Shown: positions 51,970 to 59,686 of the stretch, in pieces
Numbering within the stretch: the first letter of the stretch is position 1
Layout: every line of letters starts with the position of its first letter
Assembly: GCA_020637215.1 (NCBI GenBank)
Contig: JACJWI010000001.1
Span: 927,187 to 991,186, forward strand
DNA length: 64,000 bases
Source: Microthrixaceae bacterium
GTDB lineage: Bacteria; Actinomycetota; Acidimicrobiia; Acidimicrobiales; Microtrichaceae
Reading direction: 5' to 3'
Position numbers and translations under genes: made by a program
The notes under the pieces: model-generated
Database searches by the model: none
Seen by the model: only the letters and a program-made list of their open reading frames with translations
What the model was told of the DNA's origin: nothing

Positions 51970-53124
51970 CTACGTCGGGACTCGGGCAGCGGCGGCACGA
52001 CGGTAGGCCGTGAGCAGGGCGGCCGCCGTGCGCTCCGGGCCGAACTGCGCCGCCCGCTCCCGACCCCCGGCGATGCGAGCGTTCCGGGCGTCTGTCGACT
52101 CGGCGAGGACGGCCTCGATGGCAGCAGCCCAGGCTGCCACATCCTCGGCGGGCACCAGATCCTCGGGTCGGGCGACCTCGGGCAGCGACCCGGCCGCCGC
52201 GGCGACCACCGGCACGCCGCGCACCATCGCCTCGAGCACGGGCAGGCCGAAACCCTCGTAGTCGGAGGGGACCGCCACCAGTGCCGCCGCGGCGAAGAGC
52301 GATTCGAGCTGCGCCGCGGGAACCCGACCGGTGCGCAGGACCCGGCCGTCGAGGTCCGGCCGCCGGATCCGGGTCTGCACCGCGCTCTCCGACGCGGCCG
52401 CACCCCCGGTGAGGACCAGACGCAGTCGGGGGTGTCGGGCCGCAACCAGGGCGAACGCGTCGAGCAGGACGTCGTGGCGCTTGTGGGGGTAGGTGATCGC
52501 CGGGTAGAGGACGAATCGGTCGCCGCCCAGCATCGGCGGCAGCGGGAACGGCTCGGAGGTGTCCTGGTGTCGGGGCGGCGAGACCCACCACGGGACGACC
52601 TCGACCCGGGCGGGGGCCACCCGCAGCCGTTCGACGACCCGCTCCCGGGTGAACCGGCTCGGCACGGTGACGATGTCCGCGGCGCGCGCCGAACGGGCGG
52701 CCATGAGCCGGATGTAGTTCCGCTTGGCCGGACGGAAGTTGTGGGGCAGGTCGAGCGGCTGCAGGTCGTGGATCGTCAGGACCGTCCGCCCGGGGTGCAC
52801 GAACGGGACGACTCCGCCGGCGTGGTGGACCACCTGCGGGCGCAGCGCTCGGGTGCGGGCCGCCAACCACGTCTGCTCCGCCCACACCCGCCGGCGCTTG
52901 TCGCGACCGTCCTGGTCCGCCACGACCAGGTCGTAGCGCTCGGCCAGGTCGGGGTGTGCGTGCGCGAACTGCTCGAGGACCGCCAGGTGGATGTCGAGGT
53001 CGCCTCCCGATCCGTCCCGGTCCAAGACGTCGGCGACCGCCCTGAGCGCATCGGTCGTCGACTCCTCGCTGCCGCCCACCACGCCCGGCACCAGCCACAG
53101 CAGGTTCACCAGCACCCGGGTCAC
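51970..53124 (-). CDS. Glycosyltransferase family 4
   Basis: A 384-residue GT-B enzyme. Acceptor half: VLVNLLWLVPGVVGGSEEST and LTIHDLQPLDLPHNF; donor half: VLYPAITYPHKRHDVLLDAF, VALVAVPSDYEGFGLPVLEAM (the family's EGFGLPxxE motif) and GVPVVAAAAGSLPEVA. Probably a mannosyl- or deoxysugar transferase using NDP-sugars. The GTG start at 53124 overlaps the stop of the upstream GT gene (GTGA). Middle member of a three-gene GT set, so the products likely act in sequence on one glycan. Confidence 0.88.
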   Translation of the reverse strand: MTRVLVNLLWLVPGVVGGSEESTTDALRAVADVLDRDGSGGDLDIHLAVLEQFAHAHPDLAERYDLVVADQDGRDKRRRVWAEQTWLAARTRALRPQVVHHAGGVVPFVHPGRTVLTIHDLQPLDLPHNFRPAKRNYIRLMAARSARAADIVTVPSRFTRERVVERLRVAPARVEVVPWWVSPPRHQDTSEPFPLPPMLGGDRFVLYPAITYPHKRHDVLLDAFALVAARHPRLRLVLTGGAAASESAVQTRIRRPDLDGRVLRTGRVPAAQLESLFAAAALVAVPSDYEGFGLPVLEAMVRGVPVVAAAAGSLPEVARPEDLVPAEDVAAWAAAIEAVLAESTDARNARIAGGRERAAQFGPERTAAALLTAYRRAAAARVPT

Positions 53125-54359
53125 GGCGTCACCGCCCGGTAGATCTCGGCGGTCGACTCCGCGGTGCGCTCCCAGCTGAACGTGGCGGCCCGCTCGGGCC
53201 CGGCGGCGCGAAGGGCCGCGGCCAGGTCCTCGTCGTCGAGCACCCGACGCAGGGCGTCGGCCAGGCGGTCCGGACGACCCGCGGGGACCAGCACGGCGGC
53301 GTCGCCGACCACCTCGGCCAACGCGGTGCGGGCGGTGGTCACCACCGGGGTTCCGGCTGCCAGCGCCTCGAGGGCCGGCAAGCCGAACCCCTCGGCGAAC
53401 GACGGGAGGCAGCACACCGATGCGCCGGCGCGCAACGCGGCCAGGTCGGCGTCGCTCAGGTATCCGGTGCGGACGACCGGGCCGGGCACCGTTCCCAGCT
53501 CCCCGTCGAGGGCAGGACCCCAGCCGGCGGGGCCCGCGACCACGAGGGTCAGCTCCGGCCGACCGAGTCGGGCGAGGGCATCGGTCAGCACCGGCAGGCC
53601 CTTGCGGGGCTCGACCGTTCCGACGAACAGCACGTACGGGCCGACGAGCCCGTGCCGTCGACGGACCGACTCGGCGCCGTCGGCGGGGAGCCGCACGGGT
53701 CGGGAACCCCACGGCACGACGTGCAGGCGGTCGGGATCGAAGCCGTGTGCGAGGCAGTCGTCGGCCACGGAGCGGGACGGGACCACGACCGCGTCGGCAC
53801 GGTCCCGGATCCGCATGAGCGCAGGCGCCATCAGTCGGACCCCCCGTCGGGTGAACCACTCGGGACGGCTGAGCGGGAACAGGTCGTGCACGGTCGCGAC
53901 CAGGGGGACGGCGCTGCGGGGCGGTCCCATCGGAACCGTCAGGTGGACGAGGTCGGCTGCACCCGCCCGGTCGGCCACCGCACCGTCGGCCACAGCGCTG
54001 TCGACCGCCGGGCGACCGGTCCGGTCCCACGCGTCGTAGAGGATCCGTGCCGGGAGGGGGAGATCGACCACGGTCACCTCCACGTCGGAGCCGAGGACGG
54101 GCGGCCGTCGGGTCAGCCCACGGGCTCCCACGACGACGACCTCGACGTCTCGCCGCTCGATGAGCGCGCGGGCGAGATCGAGCACGGAGGTGGCCGTGCC
54201 CCCCGGGACCCGGTGCGACAGCTGCGTGAGGGTGAGGGCGACGCGGCGCGCAGCGACGTCACGATCGGGGCGCGGCAGGGTCGGGTCGTCGGGGGGCACC
54301 GTCGGCCAGTCTCTCGCACCTCCGGCACGCCCGGAAGCATGCACGCCACGAGCGCCCAC
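53121..54359 (-). CDS. Glycosyltransferase family 4
   Basis: A 412-residue GT-B enzyme. Acceptor half: ALTLTQLSHRVPGGTATSVLDLARAL and VATVHDLFPLSRPEWF; donor half: YVLFVGTVEPRKGLPVLTDAL, CCLPSFAEGFGLPALEALAAG (EGFGLPxxE) and DAAVLVPAGRPDRLADAL. The first ~35 residues look disordered and the GTG at 54359 is uncertain; a later GTG is possible. Divergent from the fcl-like gene with only 23 bp between, so promoters overlap. Heads the three-gene GT cluster. Confidence 0.83.
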   Translation of the reverse strand: MGARGVHASGRAGGARDWPTVPPDDPTLPRPDRDVAARRVALTLTQLSHRVPGGTATSVLDLARALIERRDVEVVVVGARGLTRRPPVLGSDVEVTVVDLPLPARILYDAWDRTGRPAVDSAVADGAVADRAGAADLVHLTVPMGPPRSAVPLVATVHDLFPLSRPEWFTRRGVRLMAPALMRIRDRADAVVVPSRSVADDCLAHGFDPDRLHVVPWGSRPVRLPADGAESVRRRHGLVGPYVLFVGTVEPRKGLPVLTDALARLGRPELTLVVAGPAGWGPALDGELGTVPGPVVRTGYLSDADLAALRAGASVCCLPSFAEGFGLPALEALAAGTPVVTTARTALAEVVGDAAVLVPAGRPDRLADALRRVLDDEDLAAALRAAGPERAATFSWERTAESTAEIYRAVTP

Positions 54360-54370
54360 CCGAGATGGCG

Positions 54371-54376
54371 TAGCTT
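54371..54376 (+). promoter_or_regulatory. -10 hexamer of leaderless fcl-like gene
   Basis: TAGCTT 6 nt before the ATG at 54383. It lies in the 23 bp separating the fcl-like gene from the divergent GT gene. Confidence 0.5.
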
Positions 54377-54382
54377 TCGGCG

Positions 54383-55360
54383 ATGGTCGGAGATCCGCAC
54401 AGCGACTTCTGGCGGCACCGGAAGGTGCTGGTGACGGGCGGAAACGGCTTCCTGGGCTCGGCGGTGCTCCGGGAGCTCCACGACGTCGGCGCCGCCGAGG
54501 TGGTCGCGCCGAGCGCCGCCGAGTACGACCTGCGTCGCCGCGACGACGCTGAGGCCATGATCGGCCTCCACTCCCCCGACCTGGTCATCCACCTGGCCGC
54601 CAAGGTCGGCGGGATCGGCGCCAACATGGAACGGCCGTCGGACCTGTACCTCGACAACCTCCTGATGGGCACCCACCTGCTCGACGCCACCCTGCGGGCA
54701 CGGACCCCCAAGACGGTGGTCATCGGCACGATCTGCTCCTACCCGAAGTTCACGCCGGTGCCCTTCAGCGAGGACTCGCTGTGGCAGGGCTACCCCGAGG
54801 AGACCAACGCTCCGTACGGGATCGCCAAGCTGGCCCAGCTGGTGCAGCTCCAGGCCAACCGGGACCAGTACGGCCAGTCGGCGATCTACCTGATGCCGAC
54901 CAACCTCTACGGGCCCGGCGACAAGTTCCACCCGTCGGTCAGCCACGTGATCCCCGCACTCATCAAGAAGTGCGTCGACGCCGCCGAGTCCGGTGCCGAC
55001 AGCATCGAGGTCTGGGGGACGGGCACCGCGTCACGGGAGTTCCTCTACGTCGACGACGCCGCGCACGGGATCGTGCTGGCGGCTCAGCTCTACGACGGAC
55101 GCGACCCGGTCAACCTGGGCACCGACGAGGAGATGCCGATCCGCGACCTGGTGGGCCTGATCTGCGAGCTGGTCGGCTTCGACGGCGAGATCCGCTGGGA
55201 CACGACCAAGCCGGACGGTCAGCCCCGTCGTCGGGTCGACCCCAGCCGGGCCCGCGACGCGTTCGGCTTCGAGGCCCGGGTGCCGTTCCGCGAGGGCTTG
55301 CGCCGGACGATCGACTGGTACCGCGAGAACCGGGAGCAGGCCGAGGCCCGCGACAGCTGA
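54383..55360 (+). CDS. fcl: GDP-L-fucose synthase-like NAD-dependent epimerase/reductase
   Basis: A 325-residue extended SDR of the WcaG/Fcl type. Cofactor loop VTGGNGFLGSAVLREL, HLAAKVGGIGANMERPSDLYLDN, catalytic Ser plus IGTICSYPKF, YGIAKL (YxxxK), and the NLYGPGDKFHPSVSHVIPALI block are hallmarks of GDP-fucose synthase, which epimerises and reduces the Gmd product. Gmd is at 44100. Activity as GDP-L-colitose or a related synthase is possible. Leaderless promoter 6 nt upstream. Convergent with the LCP gene 37 bp on. Confidence 0.88.
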   Translation: MVGDPHSDFWRHRKVLVTGGNGFLGSAVLRELHDVGAAEVVAPSAAEYDLRRRDDAEAMIGLHSPDLVIHLAAKVGGIGANMERPSDLYLDNLLMGTHLLDATLRARTPKTVVIGTICSYPKFTPVPFSEDSLWQGYPEETNAPYGIAKLAQLVQLQANRDQYGQSAIYLMPTNLYGPGDKFHPSVSHVIPALIKKCVDAAESGADSIEVWGTGTASREFLYVDDAAHGIVLAAQLYDGRDPVNLGTDEEMPIRDLVGLICELVGFDGEIRWDTTKPDGQPRRRVDPSRARDAFGFEARVPFREGLRRTIDWYRENREQAEARDS

Positions 55361-55397
55361 CGACCGGCGGAGCCGACGACCGCCCGGGCCCGGTGGG

Positions 55398-56885
55398 TCA
55401 GTGGCAGGCGGCGGCCTTCTCGGGGTCGGTCGGCACGATCCCGGGCGGAGCGGCGTCCGGCGGGGCGCCTTCCAGGACCGTCGTCGTCGTGCTCGACTCC
55501 TCCGGGACGGTGCCGTCGCCGGGGGGCGGCGGCGTGGTGGTCGTGGTGGTCAGCGCCGGCGGGAGCTGATCGATCGACAGCGGTTCGGAGCGGACGGTCG
55601 GCGCGGGGCTGCCCACGTTGAGCACGACCCGGAACCCGATGATGTCGGGGTCCTCGACCAGCTTGGGCACCGTCCCCAGGTAGCGGGCCAGCAGCACCGC
55701 CGCGTCCCGGCCCAGCGGACCGTGGGTGATCGTGGTCGCGCTCCCGGCGCCGCGGGCCTCGACCGGCTCCGCGTCGAAGCCCGCCGCGTCGAGCTGGTCC
55801 GACAGCGACTGGAGGGTGTCGGAGGCCTTGGACGAACCCTTGACGTCGACGATGACGTCCGCGGGTTGACGGGTGTCGCCCTGGGACCAGAACGGCCTCA
55901 GCATCGGCATCGCCTGGTCCCAGATGACCGCCTGGTAGGCCACTCCCCCGCTCGGCGCCGCCTCGGTAGGCACCTGGTAGGTGACCAGGTCGTCGGGGTT
56001 GAAGCTGCGGAACTGCCCGAGCAGGTCCAGGATGGTCCCGACGTTGAGGGTGTCGTCGAGCACGACCGCCGACGCGGCGGCGTCGACCATGCCGGTGGCG
56101 GTGCTCGGGTTGCGGATGCCCTGGTCCGACGCCCGGCGCATGGCCCGCTTCATGAAGTCCTGCTGACGGCTGATCCGGCCCAGGTCGCCGGTGCCGTCGG
56201 TCTTCCACTTCCCGTTCTGCTTGAACTCGAAGTGGCGGCTGCGGGCGTAGGCGAGCGCCTGGTCCGGGTTCAGAGGGATGCAGCCCGCGTTGTCGATGTA
56301 GAGCCCGGTCGTGCGGTCCCGGACGGGGGTGGTGAAGTACACCGGAACGGTCCCCAGCACCTCGACCAGGTCCTTGAACGCGGCGAAGTCGACCTCGACG
56401 TAGTTGTCGATCGAGATGCCGAAGTTGCGCTTGATGGTCTGCACGAGGGTCTTGGGACCCTGCGGTCCGCCGATGGCGGCATTGATGCGCTGCTTGGAGC
56501 CGTCGGGCAGCTCCACCTTGGAGTCGCGCGGGATCGACAGGAGCCGGGCCGATCCGTCGGTCGGGTCGACCCGCAGCACCATGATCACGTCGGCCAGGTT
56601 CTCGCCCTCGAGCCGACCCTTGACCACCGGGTCCGACTTGTCGAGGCCCTTGTGGGAGTCGGTGCCGATGATCAGCACGTTGCGGGGTTGCCCGACGTCG
56701 ACCGGGGCCGACAGCGCGCCACCGACGTCGACGACCGGCACCTGCTCCAGGGTGGTGCGGATCTTGGTGAGGCCGGCCGCGATCCCCAGGCACGCCAGCA
56801 CCAGCACGACGTTGGCCCCGATGAGGATGCGCTGGGGCCAAGTGCGGCCGGTGCGGCCCGACCCGCGTGCTGTCGCTCGTCCCAC
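55398..56885 (-). CDS. LytR-CpsA-Psr (LCP) family cell-wall glycan ligase with LytR_C domain
   Basis: A 495-residue protein. After a basic N-terminus there is one membrane helix (ILIGANVVLVLACLGIAAGL, about residues 19-38). The LCP domain (about 68-260) has NVLIIGTDSHKGL, ADVIMVLRVDPTDGSARLLSIPRDSKV, INAAIG and ARSRHFEFKQNGKW, with the Arg/Asp residues that hold polyprenyl pyrophosphate. A C-terminal LytR_C domain (about 380-450) and a Thr/Pro-rich tail follow. LCP proteins move glycans from lipid carriers to peptidoglycan, a fitting end point for the glycan genes here. GTG start; TACCGT lies 9 nt upstream. Confidence 0.9.
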   Translation of the reverse strand: MGRATARGSGRTGRTWPQRILIGANVVLVLACLGIAAGLTKIRTTLEQVPVVDVGGALSAPVDVGQPRNVLIIGTDSHKGLDKSDPVVKGRLEGENLADVIMVLRVDPTDGSARLLSIPRDSKVELPDGSKQRINAAIGGPQGPKTLVQTIKRNFGISIDNYVEVDFAAFKDLVEVLGTVPVYFTTPVRDRTTGLYIDNAGCIPLNPDQALAYARSRHFEFKQNGKWKTDGTGDLGRISRQQDFMKRAMRRASDQGIRNPSTATGMVDAAASAVVLDDTLNVGTILDLLGQFRSFNPDDLVTYQVPTEAAPSGGVAYQAVIWDQAMPMLRPFWSQGDTRQPADVIVDVKGSSKASDTLQSLSDQLDAAGFDAEPVEARGAGSATTITHGPLGRDAAVLLARYLGTVPKLVEDPDIIGFRVVLNVGSPAPTVRSEPLSIDQLPPALTTTTTTPPPPGDGTVPEESSTTTTVLEGAPPDAAPPGIVPTDPEKAAACH

Positions 56886-56968
56886 GATCGGCCGACGGTA
56901 GCAGCGGCCGCGGTCCCCTCCGTGGCATGCCCCCGTCCACTCGGGGGCCCTCTCAGGATCCCCGGCCG

Positions 56969-56974
56969 TAGGAT
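56969..56974 (+). promoter_or_regulatory. -10 hexamer of leaderless pabB
   Basis: TAGGAT 6 nt before the pabB ATG at 56981; no Shine-Dalgarno. Confidence 0.5.
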
Positions 56975-56980
56975 CGGCCG

Positions 56981-58012
56981 ATGGTCACCGCGGACGTCGC
57001 CCTCGCCGTCGTCGGCGGCCGACTGTGCACCGACCTGCGCGACGTGACCGCGGATCTGAGCGCCCTCGACTCGACCGGGTTCTGGGCGGTCGTCATCCCG
57101 TTCGAGGGACCGCCGGTGTGCGCCCGCTTCGCCGAGGTGCGTCCCGCCACGCGCTGGCCGGGCGCCCCGTGGGTCGGTCCGGACCCCACCGCGTGGTCGA
57201 CCAGCCTGGACCGCGACCGGTTCTGCTCCGGGGTGGACTCGATCCGGGAGCTGATCCGCGCCGGCGACGTCTACCAGGTCAACCTGACCCGACGCCTCAG
57301 CGCGCCGCTCCCGGCCGCCCCCGACGGCACCACCACCGACATCGCTGCGCTGGGAGCCGCGTTGGCTTCCGGGAACCCGGCGCCGTTCTCGGCCGTCGTG
57401 CGTCTGCCGGACCACGGCATCCACGTGGCCAGCGCGTCGCCGGAGCGCTTCCTGTCCCGCGACGGCGACGTGCTGCGCTCCTCGCCGATCAAGGGCACGG
57501 CGGTCGACGAGGAGTCGCTGCTCGACAAGGACCGGGCCGAGAACGTCATGATCGTCGACCTGGTGCGCAACGACCTGGGACGCGTGTGCGAGTGGGGTTC
57601 GGTCACGGTCCCGTCGCTGTTGGCGGTGGAGCAGCACCCCGGCCTGGTGCACCTGGTCAGCACCGTCGAGGGCCGGATGCGTCCGGGGGCGGGATGGGCC
57701 GACGCCCTGGACGCCACGTTCCCGCCCGGGTCGGTGACCGGCGCACCCAAGGAGGCGGCGCTGGCGGTCATCGGAGCGCTCGAGCCGGTGCCGCGGGGCG
57801 TCTACTGCGGCGCGGTCGGCTGGGTCGACGCGGATCGACGACGGGGCGACCTGAACGTGGCGATCCGGACGTTCTGGATCGAGGACGGGTGGCTGCACCT
57901 GGGCACCGGCGGCGGCATCACCATCGACTCGGACCCCGAGGGCGAGTGGCAGGAGACCGAGCTCAAGGCGCGCAACCTGCTGCGGGTCGCGCGGGGGATG
58001 GTGAGGTCGTGA
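56981..58012 (+). CDS. pabB: Aminodeoxychorismate synthase component I (PabB)
   Basis: A 343-residue chorismate-binding enzyme. The PIKGT motif with K171 is diagnostic of PabB; anthranilate synthase TrpE has Ala there. Other active-site blocks: AGDVYQVNLTRRLSAP, ENVMIVDLVRNDLGRV, SVTGAPKEAAL, RGVYCGAVGWVD and GGGITIDSDPEGEWQE. It makes 4-amino-4-deoxychorismate for folate. At 343 residues it is short, lacking most of the N-terminal tryptophan-binding-like region. The GTGA overlap with pabC ties the two; the glutaminase PabA is not in this window. Confidence 0.88.
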   Translation: MVTADVALAVVGGRLCTDLRDVTADLSALDSTGFWAVVIPFEGPPVCARFAEVRPATRWPGAPWVGPDPTAWSTSLDRDRFCSGVDSIRELIRAGDVYQVNLTRRLSAPLPAAPDGTTTDIAALGAALASGNPAPFSAVVRLPDHGIHVASASPERFLSRDGDVLRSSPIKGTAVDEESLLDKDRAENVMIVDLVRNDLGRVCEWGSVTVPSLLAVEQHPGLVHLVSTVEGRMRPGAGWADALDATFPPGSVTGAPKEAALAVIGALEPVPRGVYCGAVGWVDADRRRGDLNVAIRTFWIEDGWLHLGTGGGITIDSDPEGEWQETELKARNLLRVARGMVRS

Positions 58013-58857
58013 CCGATCCGGTGGTGCTGTGGCTGGACGGCGAGCTGGTCGATCCCGCCGCCGCGGCGGTGGCATGGAACGACCACGGCCTGACCGTGGG
58101 CGACGGCGTGTTCGAGACGATCGAGCTGCGCGGCGGCGCCGCGTTCGCGCTGACCCGCCACCTGGACCGGCTCGAGCGCAGCTGTCACGGACTGGGGCTG
58201 GACCCACCCGACCGAACCCGGCTGAGCGGTGCGGTCGACGCCGTGAGCTCGGCGTGGGGAACCTCGGGCGGGCGGCTGCGGATCACGGTGACCAGCGGGG
58301 CGGGACCGATGGGATCCGAGCGAGGTGACGCCGCACCCACCCTGATCGTCTCCGCGACGTCGATGACGGTTCAGCGCGACCCGACCGCGGTGGTGGTGGT
58401 TCCGTTCACCCGCAACGAGAACGGCGCCCTGGCCGGTCTCAAGACGACCTCGTACGCCGAGAACGTCGTGGCGCTGCGCCTCGCCCGCGCCGTCGGCGCC
58501 GGTGAGGCCGTCCTGGCCAACACCGCCGGTGAGCTCTGCGAGGGCACCGGCTCGAACGTGTTCGTCGGCCACGACGGCGTCCTGGTGACACCGCCCCTGT
58601 CGAGCGGTTGCCTGGCCGGGGTGACCCGCGCCCTGCTGCTCGAGGCGATGGCCGCGGCGGGGCAGCCCGCGGTCGAGGCCGCTCTACCGGTGGGGGCGCT
58701 CGCCGGGGCCACCGAGGCGTTCCTGGTGTCGACCGGTCGTCACGTGCAGCCGATCAGCCACGTCGACGGGGTGGCCCTGCCCGCAGCACCGGGCCCGCTC
58801 ACCGAACGGGCCGCCCGGATCTGGGCCCGGGCGTACGCCGACGAGGTCGACCCGTGA
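58009..58857 (+). CDS. pabC: 4-amino-4-deoxychorismate lyase (PabC), aminotransferase class IV
   Basis: A 282-residue fold-IV PLP enzyme. N-terminal WNDHGLTVGDGVFETIEL, the PLP-lysine region GLKTTSYAENVVALRLAR, and the phosphate/cofactor segment NTAGELCEGTGSNVFV with a C-terminal SSGCLAGVTR are typical. With pabB directly upstream (4-bp overlap) it most likely releases pyruvate from aminodeoxychorismate to give p-aminobenzoate; D-amino-acid or branched-chain aminotransferase activity cannot be excluded from sequence alone. Its stop abuts that of birA (shared TGATCA). Confidence 0.85.
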   Translation: MTDPVVLWLDGELVDPAAAAVAWNDHGLTVGDGVFETIELRGGAAFALTRHLDRLERSCHGLGLDPPDRTRLSGAVDAVSSAWGTSGGRLRITVTSGAGPMGSERGDAAPTLIVSATSMTVQRDPTAVVVVPFTRNENGALAGLKTTSYAENVVALRLARAVGAGEAVLANTAGELCEGTGSNVFVGHDGVLVTPPLSSGCLAGVTRALLLEAMAAAGQPAVEAALPVGALAGATEAFLVSTGRHVQPISHVDGVALPAAPGPLTERAARIWARAYADEVDP

Positions 58858-59670
58858 TCAGACCCGCAGGTGCACGACGTCGCCGACGGTGACGGTGCTG
58901 CGGGTGCCGTCCTCGCCCTCGACGACGAGCGCTCCCGAGTCGTCGACGTCGACGGCGGTGCCGACCAGCTCGCGGTCGCCGTCGAGCTCGACGCGGACGT
59001 GGCGCCCGATCGTGGTCGACCGGGACCGGTAGGCGTCGACGAACGGCTCGATGCTCGCCGCGGAACGGCCGAGCATCCCGAGCCACTTGCTGTCGAGCGA
59101 GACGAGCAGGTCGGTGACGATCACGTCGGCGACGACGTCGCCGCCCAGGATGATGTCGAGCGACGTGGCGGTGTCGGCCAGCTCGGGTGGCATCTGGCCC
59201 CAGTTCAGGTTGAGGCCGATGCCGACGATCATGCAGGCGCCCATACCGCCGAGGTCCTCGTGGAGCTCGGCCAGGATCCCTCCGACCTTCAGGTCGGCAC
59301 CGCCGGGGCCGGAGCCGACCTCCACCAGGTCGTTGGGCCACTTGATCCGCAGGTCGGGCGCCGCGTCGACAGCGGCCAGGGCCACCGCTGCGTTGACCAG
59401 CGGCCAGCGGGACCGGTCGATGTCGCCGACGGGCAGACCGATCGACATCAACAGCGACGAGCCCGGCGGCGCGTCCCATGTCCGGTCCCGTCGTCCCCGA
59501 CCGGCGCTCTGGTGGTCGGCGACGAGGACCGCGGGACGACGGTCCTCGGCGGGGTCCTGCGTGCGCAGGATCTCGACCATGTCGGCGTTGGTCGAGCCGG
59601 TCTCCTCGACGGTGCGGAAGTCCGCGAAGCGGGTGCCCGCGAGAGCTGCTTTGGCGCGTTCGAACTGCAT
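58858..59670 (-). CDS. birA: Biotin-[acetyl-CoA-carboxylase] ligase BirA
   Basis: A 270-residue group-I biotin protein ligase without an N-terminal helix-turn-helix, so not a transcriptional repressor. The catalytic domain has TGSTNADM, the biotinyl-adenylate loop SAGRGRRDRTW, IKWPNDL and GGILAEL, followed by the small C-terminal SH3-like domain (GRHVRVELDGDRELVGTAVDVDDSGALVVE). It attaches biotin to AccA, encoded divergently next door. The start at 59670 has a TATCTT -10 6 nt upstream, while the opposite strand carries the accA Shine-Dalgarno in the same bases. Confidence 0.93.
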   Translation of the reverse strand: MQFERAKAALAGTRFADFRTVEETGSTNADMVEILRTQDPAEDRRPAVLVADHQSAGRGRRDRTWDAPPGSSLLMSIGLPVGDIDRSRWPLVNAAVALAAVDAAPDLRIKWPNDLVEVGSGPGGADLKVGGILAELHEDLGGMGACMIVGIGLNLNWGQMPPELADTATSLDIILGGDVVADVIVTDLLVSLDSKWLGMLGRSAASIEPFVDAYRSRSTTIGRHVRVELDGDRELVGTAVDVDDSGALVVEGEDGTRSTVTVGDVVHLRV

Positions 59671-59676
59671 CAGGAG

Positions 59677-59682
59677 AAGATA
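59677..59682 (-). promoter_or_regulatory. -10 hexamer of leaderless birA
   Basis: Minus-strand TATCTT 6 nt before the birA ATG. Only 16 bp separate the birA and accA starts, and AGGAGA for accA (59672-59677) lies here. Confidence 0.5.
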
Positions 59683-59686
59683 GGTC

